From Neoroseomonas eburnea (GTDB lineage Bacteria > Pseudomonadota > Alphaproteobacteria > Acetobacterales > Acetobacteraceae), in NCBI RefSeq assembly GCF_018129005.1, contig NZ_JAAEDL010000012.1, forward strand, positions 1 to 64,000: DNA of 64,000 nt, given 5' to 3'. A program made the position numbers and the translations under genes. Shown piece by piece: positions 18,313-29,241 of this stretch (its first letter is position 1; each line of letters starts with the position of its first letter). The notes beneath the pieces are model-generated. The model was not told where the DNA came from. It saw nothing but the letters and a program-made list of their open reading frames with translations, and did not search any database.

Positions 18313-18927
18313 ATGGAAGGCCTGACCACCCCGCCGCGCCGCGCCGAAATCACCCGCGAGACCGCCGAGACGGCCATCCGCGTGGCCCTGGACCTGGATG
18401 GTTCCGGCCGCGCCGAGGTCACGACCGGGATCGGCTTCCTCGACCACATGCTGACCGCCCTCGCCCGCCATGCGCTGTTCGACATGACGGTCGAGGCCAA
18501 GGGCGACCTGCACATCGATTTCCACCACACCACCGAGGATGTGGGCATCGTCATCGGCCAGTGCCTGCGCAAGGCCCTTGGGGAGAAGCGCGGCATCCGC
18601 CGCTACGGCGCCGCCCTGCTGCCGATGGACGAGGCGCTGGCCGAATGCGCCATCGACATCTCGGGCCGCCCCTTCCTCGCCTGGTCGGTCCCCTTCGCCC
18701 GCGACAAGGTCGGCGAGATGGATACCGAGCTGTTCGAGGAGTTCTTCCGCGCCCTCGCCTTCAACGCCGGCATCACCCTTCACATGACCTTGAAGGCAGG
18801 CACCAACGCGCACCATGTCGCCGAGGCCTGCTTCAAGGCGGCGGCGCGGGCGCTGCGGGAGGCCACCGAACCCGATCCGCGGGCCGGCGGGGCGATCCCC
18901 TCGACCAAGGGCGTTCTGGAGGCCTGA
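18313..18927 (+). CDS. hisB: Imidazoleglycerol-phosphate dehydratase
   Basis: A 204-residue manganese enzyme of histidine synthesis. The metal ligands lie in FLDHMLTALARHALFD, in DFHHTTEDVGIVIGQ and in the second half around ITLHMTLKAGTNAHHVAEAC. It is the single-domain form without phosphatase, as in most bacteria outside the enterics. It starts the his block hisB - DUF2628 - hisH - acetyltransferase, which has very short gaps. hisA, hisF and hisE, often next, are not in this window. Confidence 0.96.
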   Translation: MEGLTTPPRRAEITRETAETAIRVALDLDGSGRAEVTTGIGFLDHMLTALARHALFDMTVEAKGDLHIDFHHTTEDVGIVIGQCLRKALGEKRGIRRYGAALLPMDEALAECAIDISGRPFLAWSVPFARDKVGEMDTELFEEFFRALAFNAGITLHMTLKAGTNAHHVAEACFKAAARALREATEPDPRAGGAIPSTKGVLEA

Positions 18928-18929
18928 GG

Positions 18930-19304
18930 ATGCGAGTCTGGATGGTGCTGGCGAGGCCGCCCTCCGAACGGAAGGCGCCGCGGACCCTACTGGTGCGGGA
19001 CGGCTTTTCCTGGGGCGCGCTGCTGCTGCCGACGCCGTGGTTCCTCTCGAAGGGATTGTTCGCGCTGGCGGCGCTGCATGCCGCGGCGGTCGTGGCGCTC
19101 GGCGCATCGCTGCCGCCGGCCGTGGCGCCGGTGGTGCTGGCCGGTGTGCAACTCTTCATCGGCTTCGAGGCACGAAACCTGCAAGCCTGGTGGCTGGGCC
19201 TCAGGGGCTTCCGGCCGGAGGCGATGCTGGTGGCACGGGACGAGGACGCGGCCTTCCTCAACCTTGCCGCCTTCCGGCCGGACCTGGCGCGCGCGGCGGT
19301 GTAA
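18930..19304 (+). CDS. DUF2628 membrane protein in the his operon
   Basis: A 124-residue protein of the DUF2628 type: MRVWMVLARPP, a soluble start, then two or three hydrophobic segments (about 28-45, 46-60, 64-82), then GFEARNLQAWWLGLRGF and a soluble tail. Function unknown. It begins two bases after the hisB stop and ends 12 bases before hisH, so it is surely co-transcribed with them; the same insertion is known in related alphaproteobacteria. A link to histidine synthesis is not shown. Confidence 0.75.
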   Translation: MRVWMVLARPPSERKAPRTLLVRDGFSWGALLLPTPWFLSKGLFALAALHAAAVVALGASLPPAVAPVVLAGVQLFIGFEARNLQAWWLGLRGFRPEAMLVARDEDAAFLNLAAFRPDLARAAV

Positions 19305-19316
19305 GGGGGACCTTCG

Positions 19317-19976
19317 ATGGTGCAGCGCGTTGCGGTGGTGGATCCCGGCTCGGGCAACCTGGCCTCGGTGGTGCGCGCCTTCGAGAAGGCGGCCGAGGAT
19401 CACGAGATCGAGGCCGTCATCCGTGTCGTCACCTCGGCGGCCGACCTGCGGGAGGCCGACCGGATCGTGCTGCCCGGCCAGGGCGCCTTCGCCGCCTGCC
19501 GGCGCGGGCTCGACGCCCTGCCCGGCGTGGTCGAGGCGCTGGAGGACCGGGTGCGCGGCATGGGCGTGCCCTTCCTCGGCATCTGCGTCGGCATGCAGCT
19601 CATGGCGACCAAGGGACTCGAGCACGGGGAAACGCCGGGTCTCGGCTGGATCCAGGGCATCGTCGCACCGATGGACCCGCGCGGCGCCGACGGCGCCCCG
19701 CTGCCTCTGCCGCAGATGGGCTGGAACGCGCTGTCCTTCGAGGAAGGCTACCACCCGGTGCTGGACGGGGTGAAACCCGGCGACCAGGTCTATTTCGTGC
19801 ACTCCTATGCCTATGAGGTCGAGGACGCCGAGGACTGCATCGCCACCACCGACTATGGCGGTCCCGTGACCGCGATCATTGCGCGCGGCAACCTGGCCGG
19901 GCTGCAGTTCCACGTGGAAAAGAGCGGACCGGTCGGACTGCGGATGCTGGCGAACTTCCTGAGGTGGGAGCCGTGA
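19317..19976 (+). CDS. hisH: Imidazole glycerol phosphate synthase, glutamine amidotransferase subunit
   Basis: A 219-residue class I amidotransferase that supplies ammonia to HisF. VAVVDPGSGNLASV opens the protein; the catalytic Cys is in FLGICVGMQLMA and the His-Glu pair in QFHVEKSGPVGLRML. YFVHSYAYEV is also typical. Slightly longer between motifs than E. coli HisH. Its stop overlaps the GTG start of the following acetyltransferase. Confidence 0.95.
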   Translation: MVQRVAVVDPGSGNLASVVRAFEKAAEDHEIEAVIRVVTSAADLREADRIVLPGQGAFAACRRGLDALPGVVEALEDRVRGMGVPFLGICVGMQLMATKGLEHGETPGLGWIQGIVAPMDPRGADGAPLPLPQMGWNALSFEEGYHPVLDGVKPGDQVYFVHSYAYEVEDAEDCIATTDYGGPVTAIIARGNLAGLQFHVEKSGPVGLRMLANFLRWEP

Positions 19977-20560
19977 ACTCGGCCTCCCCGCAGTCCGGGC
20001 GCGACCTGGCGGTTGAGCGCGTCGAGCGCCTGTCGGATGCCGACCTCGCGGACCTCGCCGAGGCGACCGATGCCGCGATCATCGAGGGCGGCGGCTTCGG
20101 CTGGGTCGAGCCGCAGGGCCGCGCCGCGCTCGAACGCCATTTCCGCGGCGTGCTGCTGGTGCCCGAACGCGAGCTCTTCGTCGCCCGGCTGGATGGGCAT
20201 GTGGTGGGGTCCGCCCTGCTGGTCCGCCCGCCCCGCAACAACGAGGCGCAGGCCTTCGCCGCGACGCTGACCCACGCCTATGTCGCCCCCTATGCCCGCG
20301 GCTTCGGCCTGGCGCGCATGATGGTGGGAAAGGCGGAGGAGCGAGCGGCGGCGCTGGGCCACCGCGTCATCAACCTCGATGTGCGCGAGACGCAGGCGAC
20401 CGCCATCGCGCTGTTCGAGAGCCTCGGCTACCTGCACTGGGGCACGCACCCCTACTATGCGCGGGTGCGCGGCCAGACCGTGGCGGGGCACTTCTACACC
20501 AAGACGCTGGAGCCGGGCCGCGGGCGCAGTACCGGCGAACTGATCGACGGCGCCGCATAG
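19973..20560 (+). CDS. GNAT family N-acetyltransferase
   Basis: A 195-residue (from GTG at 19973; an upstream GTG at 19964 adds three residues) GNAT enzyme. The acetyl-CoA site is in VAPYARGFGLARMMVGKAEE, and INLDVRETQATAIALFESLGY is the usual C-terminal motif. Substrate unknown. GAGGTGGGAG precedes the start and overlaps the hisH end, so it is coupled to the his genes. In related genomes an acetyltransferase often occupies this place between hisH and hisA; here hisA does not follow, and gyrB faces it. Confidence 0.85.
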   Translation: MNSASPQSGRDLAVERVERLSDADLADLAEATDAAIIEGGGFGWVEPQGRAALERHFRGVLLVPERELFVARLDGHVVGSALLVRPPRNNEAQAFAATLTHAYVAPYARGFGLARMMVGKAEERAAALGHRVINLDVRETQATAIALFESLGYLHWGTHPYYARVRGQTVAGHFYTKTLEPGRGRSTGELIDGAA

Positions 20561-20702
20561 CGGCGGTCATCGCCGGTCGCCGCGCGCCGGACGCCGGCGA
20601 GCGGGTGGTTTGGCGCCCCATCCGGCCCGAAAGCCGATAGCGGCCGCACATGGGTCGATCCTCCGGATGGCCGGCATCGGGAACCGTCCGGGAAGGCCAT
20701 AG

Positions 20703-20812
20703 CGGAACCCGATCAGGTGGGTTCACCGGGTCGGGTGAAGATTCTCGCGAGAATCAGGCGGCCGGAGCGGCTTCCGCGAGCGAGGGCGAATGGAAGCCGC
20801 TCCGCTATCGGC
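20703..20812. repeat. Interspersed repeat family III, copy 1
   Basis: A 110-base sequence between the ends of the acetyltransferase and gyrB genes: GATCAGGTGGGTTCACC, TCTCGCGAGAATCA, GGAGCGGCTTCCGCGAG and GGAAGCCGCTCC in order. The same order with small changes is at 44916-45019 and partly at 45017-45085. It resembles the short GGAACCGCTCTAG-ending intergenic repeats of many alphaproteobacteria. Nothing else recognised between 20561 and 20855. Confidence 0.6.
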
Positions 20813-20855
20813 CTGCACTCGGGGCTGCGCCATTCGGCCCAGTCCGAGCGGCCTC

Positions 20856-23291
<2,436 letters not shown>

Positions 23292-23348
23292 TCACTCCTG
23301 GCTGGAAGGGGGGCGAAAGCTGACTTCGTATATAGGCTTTTTCGCCCC

Positions 23349-24494
23349 TCAGTGCGACCCGGTTTCGCCCTCCGGCAGCAGCTTTCCTCCCCCCGCCCGG
23401 AACATGTCCGCGATGCCCTGGAGCGGGCGGAAAGCCTCGGCTTCCGTGCCGGTCAGGAAGGACTGCGCGGGCAGCGCGGCAAGGGCGGCGAACAGCGCCT
23501 CCCGCCGGGTGGAATCGAGATGCGCGGCGACCTCGTCGAGCAGCAGCAGCGGAGCGAAGCCGCGGGCCTCGGCGATCAGCGCGGCATGGGCCAGCACCAC
23601 CGAGACCAGCAGCGCCTTCTGTTCCCCGGTGGAGCACAGTTCGGCCGGCTGGTCCTTGGCCAGGTGGATCAGCGTCATGTCGGCCCGGTGCGCACCGCGC
23701 GCCGCCCCGCCGGCCGCCGCATCCCGCCTGCGGTCGGCAGCGAACGCTTCCCGCAGCGCGTCCTCCACCGCCAACGCGGGCTGCTCGGCCAGGGCTGCGG
23801 CGATCGGGCAGAGCAGCTCCATCCGCGCCACAGGAAAGGCGCCCGTGGCAGTCCCGGCGGCCATCAGCGCGTTCAGCCGCAGCACCAGTGCGCGCCGCGT
23901 GGCGGTGGCGGCCACCGCATGCCGCGCCATCGCGTCCTCCAGCCCCGCGAGCCAGCGCGCATCGCCGCGCCCTTCGGCCAGCAGCCGGTTGCGCTGGGCC
24001 ATGGCGTTGTCGTGCGCCGCGACCTCCCGCGCATGGGCTGGTTCCAGCGCCCAGGCCAGGCGGTCGAGGAAGCGGCGCCGGCCCGTCGCACCTTCCTGGA
24101 ACAGCCGGTCCATCTGCGGTGTCAGCCAGACCGCGGCGACGCGCTCGGCAAGGTCGGACTGGGTGCGCACGGGCTGGCCGTCCAGGCGGAAAAGGCGGCG
24201 CTCCGAGGCGCCCTCGGGGTCCACCCCGGTGCCGAGGTCGAATTCTCCGTGCGGGGTCGAGAACCGCCCGGCGGCAGCCCAGGGGCACGCGGCACCGTCC
24301 AGGCGGCGGCCGAGCTCGGCCATGCGCGCGCCGCGCAGGCCACGGCCGGGGCCGAGCAGCGAGATGGCTTCCAGCAGGTTCGTCTTGCCGGCGCCGTTCT
24401 CCCCGGAGATCGCGACGACGGGCGCGGTGAAGTGCGCCTCGAGCGAGGACCAGGAGCGGAAATTGGTGAGACGGAGGCGAACCAGGCGGAGCAC
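23349..24494 (-). CDS. recF: DNA replication and repair protein RecF
   Basis: A 381-residue SMC-like ATPase that loads RecA at gaps through RecOR. RLRLTNFRSWSSLEAHF and the Walker A GENGAGKTNLLEAISLL are at the start; the signature region STGEQKALLVSVVLAHA and Walker B APLLLLDEVAAHLD are near the C-terminus. Position between dnaN and gyrB is the classical order. The ATG at 24494 is the obvious family start. The leader of the transcript crosses a family I repeat at 24.51-24.64 kb. Confidence 0.96.
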   Translation of the reverse strand: MLRLVRLRLTNFRSWSSLEAHFTAPVVAISGENGAGKTNLLEAISLLGPGRGLRGARMAELGRRLDGAACPWAAAGRFSTPHGEFDLGTGVDPEGASERRLFRLDGQPVRTQSDLAERVAAVWLTPQMDRLFQEGATGRRRFLDRLAWALEPAHAREVAAHDNAMAQRNRLLAEGRGDARWLAGLEDAMARHAVAATATRRALVLRLNALMAAGTATGAFPVARMELLCPIAAALAEQPALAVEDALREAFAADRRRDAAAGGAARGAHRADMTLIHLAKDQPAELCSTGEQKALLVSVVLAHAALIAEARGFAPLLLLDEVAAHLDSTRREALFAALAALPAQSFLTGTEAEAFRPLQGIADMFRAGGGKLLPEGETGSH

Positions 24495-24507
24495 GGAACC
24501 TCGCAGG

Positions 24508-24637
24508 GTTCCGGGGGAGGAGAACCTCCCCCGGGCCCCCTCCCTTTTCTGGCTGGGCGTCTTGCCTCCGGCGAGCCGCAGAGGTCACAAGGAAGGAGGG
24601 GGGATTCGGGGGGGAGTTCCCACCCCCCGACCTTCCT
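24508..24637. repeat. Family I paired-hairpin element, copy C, between recF and dnaN
   Basis: Left hairpin CCGGGGGAGG/CCTCCCCCGG with loop AGAA (24511-24534), followed inward by GCCCCCTCCCTTTTCTGG; right hairpin TCGGGGGG/CCCCCCGA (24606-24630) preceded by AAGGAAGGAGGGGGG. The overall plan matches copies A and B. It lies inside the dnaN-recF-gyrB transcription unit, so it may attenuate or separate transcription rather than end it. Confidence 0.65.
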
Positions 24638-25768
24638 TCAGACGCGCATCGGCATCAGCACGTACAGCGCCTCCGGCTTCGCCTCATCCTTGACGATGGT
24701 CGGCGCCGCCCCGTCGGCGAACAGGAACTCCACCTTCTCCCCGATCTGCGCCGTGATGTCGGTCAGGTAGCGCGCCTGGAAGCCGATCTCGAGCGGGCTG
24801 CTCTCGTAGCTCACGGCATCGCCCTCCAGCTCCTCCTGCGCCTGCCCCTGGTCGGGGCTGGCGGCGGAGAGCAGCAGGTTGTTGCGCGAGATCGACAGCT
24901 TCACCGGCCGCGACCGTTCGCTGCTGATGGCGGCGACGCGCGCGACGGCCTCCTCGAAATCCTTCTTCGGCACGGTCAGCTTCTTGTCGTTGCCGCGCGG
25001 GATGACGCGCTCGTATTCCGGGAAGGTGCCGTCGATCAGCTTGCTGGTCAGCGAGACGGTGCCGAGGTCGAAGCGGATCTTGGTGTCCGACAGGCGGATC
25101 TCGATCTCGTCCTGCATCTCCTCCGCGAGCTTGCGTACCTCGTTGACCGTCTTGCGCGGCACGATGACGCCGGGCATGCCCTTGGCACCTTCGGGCAGCG
25201 GCTCCTCGACGCGCGCCAGGCGATGGCCGTCGGTGGCGACAGCGCGCAGCACCGGCGTGCCGTCGGCCTCCGCGGCATGCAGATAGATGCCGTTGAGGTA
25301 GTAGCGCGTCTCCTCGGTGCTGATGGCGAAGCGCGTGCGGTCGATCAGGTCGCGCAGCACGCCGGCCTTGATCGCGAACTTCGTCGGCAGGCGGCCTTCC
25401 GTCATCGAGGGAAAGTCGTCCACCGGCAGCACGGCGAGGGAGGTGTTGTACTTGCCCGCCCGCAGCGTCAGCGGCCCGTCGCCGCCGCCATGGTCGAGCT
25501 CGATGCGCGCGCCCTCCGGCAGCTTGCGCACGATCTCGTAAAGCGTACCCGCCGGCGCCGTGGTGCGGCCGCCGCGCGTGACGGTGACGCCGGCGACCTC
25601 CTCGACCACCGCGATCTCCATGTCCGTCGCGGTCAGCGTCAGGCTGCCATCGGTCTTCGCATCGATCAGCACATTGGCGAGGATGGGGATGGTGTTCCGC
25701 CGCTCCACCACGCTCTGCACATGGGCCAGAGCCTTGAGCAGCACCGCCCGGTCCACCGTGAACTTCAT
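24638..25768 (-). CDS. dnaN: DNA polymerase III beta subunit (sliding clamp)
   Basis: A 376-residue clamp protein. MKFTVDRAVLLKALAHVQSV at the start and the C-terminus ALYVLMPMRV are the standard family ends; the three similar domains are visible through repeats such as LTLTATDMEIAVVEEV and AVATDGHRLARVEEPL. The dimeric ring holds the replicative polymerase on DNA. It follows dnaA after a 524-base gap containing repeat DNA, which is longer than usual. Confidence 0.97.
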   Translation of the reverse strand: MKFTVDRAVLLKALAHVQSVVERRNTIPILANVLIDAKTDGSLTLTATDMEIAVVEEVAGVTVTRGGRTTAPAGTLYEIVRKLPEGARIELDHGGGDGPLTLRAGKYNTSLAVLPVDDFPSMTEGRLPTKFAIKAGVLRDLIDRTRFAISTEETRYYLNGIYLHAAEADGTPVLRAVATDGHRLARVEEPLPEGAKGMPGVIVPRKTVNEVRKLAEEMQDEIEIRLSDTKIRFDLGTVSLTSKLIDGTFPEYERVIPRGNDKKLTVPKKDFEEAVARVAAISSERSRPVKLSISRNNLLLSAASPDQGQAQEELEGDAVSYESSPLEIGFQARYLTDITAQIGEKVEFLFADGAAPTIVKDEAKPEALYVLMPMRV

Positions 25769-26049
25769 CGCAGCCCGACGCCCCGATCCTTGGGCGGCCG
25801 CCGCCCGGCCCGACGCGGGCCGCGCGGGACCGCGTTGTCCCCCAGAGCCCCCGCCCGGCGGCCGGGGCCGAATCGGCCCGCGCGGCCGCCTGCCGAGGGG
25901 GCGGCACCATATCAGCGCGAGTCAGGCGGGGAAAGGCGGGAAAGCCCGGGGGAAGGGCGCGGAAAATCTAGGGAAAGCGGGGCCCGCCGGAAGGATGCGG
26001 ATGAGCGGCTCCGGTACCGCGCGGTGCAGGGCGCCTGCCAGGCTGGCGG

Positions 26050-26185
26050 CTTGAGAGGGGCTCCGCCCCTCTCAAACTCTCCCCGCCAAAGGCTTAAGGC
26101 CTTTGGGAACCAACACTTGAGTTCTCGCGGGTGCAGGGGACCGTGTCCCCTGCCGGGGGAGCTCGAGGGGGCAGGCCCCCTCGAT
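26050..26185. repeat. Family II repeat and further hairpins in the dnaA-dnaN gap
   Basis: The 524-base gap 25769-26292 contains four hairpins in a row: GAGAGGGGC/GCCCCTCTC (26054-26074), CCAAAGGC..GCCTTTGG (26088-26108), GCAGGGGAC/GTCCCCTGC (26133-26153) and CGAGGGGGC/GCCCCCTCG (26164-26183). The last two recur almost unchanged at 62370-62425 before ribA. The remainder, 25769-26049, is GC-rich with no recognisable gene and no DnaA box. Confidence 0.6.
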
Positions 26186-26292
26186 GCAATACGTCCCGAG
26201 GCGCGGACGCTGCGCCCGGCTCACTGCGCTGGTGGCGGCGGCCGCTAGGCCTGCCCTGTGGGCCGCAGATCAGGCCTTCATGCCACCGGATA

Positions 26293-27732
26293 TCATGTCT
26301 CGAGCATCCGCCGGAGAAGCTCGACATCCTCGGCGAAGGCCGCATCCGCCTGCATCAGCTCCGCGATGCGCGAGACCGCGTGCATCACGGTCGTGTGGTC
26401 ACGATTGCCGAAGCGCCGCCCGATCTCCGGCAGCGAGCGGGATGTCAACTGCTTGGCAAGATACATCGCCACCTGGCGCGGTCGCGCCACCGCGCGCGCA
26501 CGGCGGGCGGAAGACATGTCCGTCAGCCGGATGTTGTAGTGCTCGGCGACCTTGCGCTGGATTTCCTCGATCGTCACGCGGCGGTCGTGGGCACGCAGGA
26601 TGTCGTGCAGCACTTCCTGCGCGCCGTCGAGCGTCACCGCGCGGCCGAACAGGTTGGCGTGCGCGATCAGGCGGTTCAGCGCGCCTTCCAGCTCCCGCAC
26701 GTTCGACGTAATCTTGTGCGCCAGGAACTCGATGACGCTCTTCGGCACCTCGACGCCCGCCGCCGCGGCCTTGGCGACCAGGATGGACAGGCGCAGCTCG
26801 TAGGTGGTGGCGTGGATGTCGGCGACCATGCCGCAGCCGAGCCTGGTGCGCAGCCGGTCCTCCAATCCGTTGAGGTCGGACGGCGACTTGTCGGCGCTGA
26901 CGACGATCTGCTTGCCGGCATCGACCAGCGCGTTGAAGGTGTGGAAGAATTCTTCCTGCGTGTTGTCCTTGCCGATCAGGAATTGCAGGTCGTCGACCAT
27001 CAGCACGTCGACGGAGCGCAGGCTCTCCTTGAATTCCATCGTGGACTGGCTGCGCAGCGCGGCGATGAAGCGGTACATGAACTTCTCGGCGCTCATGTAG
27101 GCGACGTTGCGACCGCCCTCTCCGCCACGGATCGCCCAGGCGACGGCGTGCATCAGGTGCGTCTTGCCGAGGCCCACGCCGCCATAGAGGAAGAGCGGAT
27201 TGAAGCCCGGCATGGCCGGCTTCTCCGCCACGCGGCGCGCGCAGGCATGTGCGAATTCGTTCGGCTTGCCGACGACGAAGGTATCGAAGGTGAAGCGCGG
27301 ATCGAGCGGCGCGGACCAGTCGCCGCGCGGATCGGCGGCGCGCACGGCGGCGCCATTGCGGCCGGCGAGCGGTTCGGCCAGGCCGTTGCGGCGGGGCGCG
27401 GCCTCGCGCGCGGGGGCGGCGTCGTCCTCGCCTTCCTCGGCGGGGCGTTGCGGTCCGACGCGCACGTCCACGCGCCGCACGCCGGAATTCTCCTGCTGCC
27501 AGAGCGCGCGCAGCCGGTCGCCGTAGTGGCTGCGAACCCAGTCGCAGAGGAATCGCGTCGGCAGCACGACGACGGCTTCGTCGCCCTCGATGCCGGCAAG
27601 CGTCATCTGGCGGAGCCAGGTGCGGTACTCGACCTCGCCCACTTCCTCGCGCAAGCGACCTCGGATGCGGGCCCAGGCCTCACCCATGGAAGCGACGGAG
27701 AGCGCGGGACCAGAACCGGCTTGCTTCTCCAT
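26293..27732 (-). CDS. dnaA: Chromosomal replication initiator DnaA
   Basis: A 479-residue AAA+ initiator. Domain I (WARIRGRLREEVGEVEYRTW) is followed by a Glu/Ala-rich linker of about 60 residues; the AAA+ Walker A is LYGGVGLGKTHLMHAV, Walker B VDVLMVDDLQFLIGK. The C-terminal DNA-binding domain has VARPRQVAMYLAKQLT and the RFGNRDHTTVMHAV signature that reads DnaA boxes. The ATG at 27732 is preceded by GGCAGGGGGG; frame upstream of it lacks family sequence. The AT-poor gap on both sides shows no cluster of DnaA boxes. Confidence 0.96.
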   Translation of the reverse strand: MEKQAGSGPALSVASMGEAWARIRGRLREEVGEVEYRTWLRQMTLAGIEGDEAVVVLPTRFLCDWVRSHYGDRLRALWQQENSGVRRVDVRVGPQRPAEEGEDDAAPAREAAPRRNGLAEPLAGRNGAAVRAADPRGDWSAPLDPRFTFDTFVVGKPNEFAHACARRVAEKPAMPGFNPLFLYGGVGLGKTHLMHAVAWAIRGGEGGRNVAYMSAEKFMYRFIAALRSQSTMEFKESLRSVDVLMVDDLQFLIGKDNTQEEFFHTFNALVDAGKQIVVSADKSPSDLNGLEDRLRTRLGCGMVADIHATTYELRLSILVAKAAAAGVEVPKSVIEFLAHKITSNVRELEGALNRLIAHANLFGRAVTLDGAQEVLHDILRAHDRRVTIEEIQRKVAEHYNIRLTDMSSARRARAVARPRQVAMYLAKQLTSRSLPEIGRRFGNRDHTTVMHAVSRIAELMQADAAFAEDVELLRRMLET

Positions 27733-27795
27733 GGACCCCCCTGCCACGTCGTGATGCCTGGACCTTTTCGTCCGCACCTCGCCGCTGCCCTCACG

Positions 27796-27830
27796 GAGCC
27801 GACGGTCGAGGAAACTCCCCCTGTCGGCTC
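27796..27830 (-). promoter_or_regulatory. Leader hairpin upstream of dnaA
   Basis: GAGCCGAC (27796-27803) pairs perfectly with GTCGGCTC (27823-27830). Inside, GAG-GAAA-CTC can form a small stem with a GNRA-type loop on the plus strand. It lies about 65 bases before the dnaA start in the most A+T-rich gap of the area, between rpsT and dnaA. It may be a terminator for the rpsT transcript or part of the dnaA leader; the sequence does not decide. Confidence 0.35.
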
Positions 27831-27994
27831 AAGACTAATGCGCCCGGCATTCGCCGCAAGACACAATTGCCCGAAGGTGACGATGGTACGACGACAAGAA
27901 GAACGCGCAACAGCGCCGCGGAGAACTCCGCGACGACTGCCACGTTGCCAAGTAATCGATATGCAGAATCACGCCGCCGCAGAGGCGGCGCCGA

Positions 27995-28270
27995 TCAGAC
28001 GGCGGCTGCGCCGAGCGCCTTCACGCGCGCGGACAGGCGCGACACCTTCCGCGCCACCGTGTTCGCATGCAGCGTGCCCTTGGTCGCGGCGCGTTGCAAC
28101 TCCGGCTGCGCGGCGCGGAACGCCTCCTGCGCGGCGGACTTGTCCCCGGACGCGATCGCCTCCTCCAGCTTGCGCACGAAGGTGCGCACGCGAGACTTCC
28201 GCGCCTTGTTGCGCGCAGTGCGCTTCTCGGTCTGGCGGATGCGCTTGCGCGCAGAGTCGGTGTTCGCCAT
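27995..28270 (-). CDS. rpsT: 30S ribosomal protein S20
   Basis: A 91-residue basic, helical protein: [20 protein letters not shown], then [15 protein letters not shown] and [20 protein letters not shown], all typical of S20, which binds 16S rRNA. It stands just upstream of dnaA on the same strand, a hallmark of alphaproteobacteria. A hairpin GCCGCC-TCT-GGCGGC type follows its stop near 27971-27990 and may end the transcript. Confidence 0.96.
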   Translation of the reverse strand: MANTDSARKRIRQTEKRTARNKARKSRVRTFVRKLEEAIASGDKSAAQEAFRAAQPELQRAATKGTLHANTVARKVSRLSARVKALGAAAV

Positions 28271-28406
28271 GGGGCTTCCGGTTCACATACACGATGGTTC
28301 GAAGGGCCGCGGCCGGCAGACCGGCCACAGCGAAGGCGGGGGTTCTAATGCCGCGCCCTGCGGCCCGTCAAGCCGAAGGGCGCGGCGAATTCCATGAAAC
28401 GCGCGA

Positions 28407-29183
28407 TCAGCCGTTGCGGAAGGCCGGCTTGCGCTTCTCGGCGAAGGCCGACATGCCTTCCTTCTGGTCCTCGGTGGCAAACAGGCTGAGGAAGAGCCGG
28501 CGCTCGGTCCGCACGCCTTCCTTGAGCGTGCTCTCGAAGGCGGCGTTCACCGCCTCCTTCGCCATCGCGACCGACGGGGCGGAGAGCGCGCCGATCTTCT
28601 CGCCGATCTTCACCGCCTCGGCGAGCAGCTCCGCAGCCGGAACGACGCGGCAGACCAGGTTGGACCGCTCCGCCTCGGCGGCATCCATCATGCGGCCGGT
28701 CAGGATCATCTCCATCGCCTTGGACTTGCCGACGGCGCGCGTCAGGCGCTGCGACCCGCCGGCACCGGGGATGATGCCGAGGTTGATCTCCGGCTGGCCG
28801 AACTTCGCGGTGTCGGCGGCGATGATCAGGTCGCACATCATGGCGAGCTCGCAACCGCCGCCGAGCGCGAAGCCAGCGACCGCGGCGATCACCGGCTTCT
28901 GGATCTCGAGCACCGTCTCCCAGCGCTCGCCGATGAAATCGTTGAAATAGACCGCCGGATAGGTGCGGTCCTTCATTTCCTTGATGTCGGCGCCGGCGGC
29001 GAAGGCCCGGTCGCTGCCGGTGATGACGATGGCGGCGATGGCGGGGTCCTTGTCGTAGCCGCGCAGCGCGTCGCCGAGCTCGGTCATCAGCTGGTCGCAC
29101 AGCGCGTTCAGCGCCTGCGGGCGGTTCAACCGGATGACGGCGACCTTCCCCTGGGTCTCCGTCAGGATCATCTCATGGGCCAT
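28407..29183 (-). CDS. Enoyl-CoA hydratase
   Basis: A 258-residue crotonase-family enzyme that hydrates trans-2-enoyl-CoA in fatty acid oxidation. The oxyanion-hole segments are in [14 protein letters not shown] and [17 protein letters not shown]; the two catalytic glutamates lie in the second segment and in [17 protein letters not shown]. Length is that of mitochondrial-type short-chain enoyl-CoA hydratase. GAGGAA precedes the ATG at 29183. Its place between rpsT and mutM is conserved in Rhodospirillales and Rhizobiales. Confidence 0.93.
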   Translation of the reverse strand: MAHEMILTETQGKVAVIRLNRPQALNALCDQLMTELGDALRGYDKDPAIAAIVITGSDRAFAAGADIKEMKDRTYPAVYFNDFIGERWETVLEIQKPVIAAVAGFALGGGCELAMMCDLIIAADTAKFGQPEINLGIIPGAGGSQRLTRAVGKSKAMEMILTGRMMDAAEAERSNLVCRVVPAAELLAEAVKIGEKIGALSAPSVAMAKEAVNAAFESTLKEGVRTERRLFLSLFATEDQKEGMSAFAEKRKPAFRNG

Positions 29184-29241
29184 GCGCCGCGTTCCTCGCC
29201 GTGTTTCGGTGCTTCGCCTGTAGCCCAGCCCGCCGATCCCC

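Noticed and set aside
25769-27994. A replication origin beside dnaA.
   Set aside because: No DnaA-box cluster or A+T-rich unwinding region is seen on either side of dnaA.
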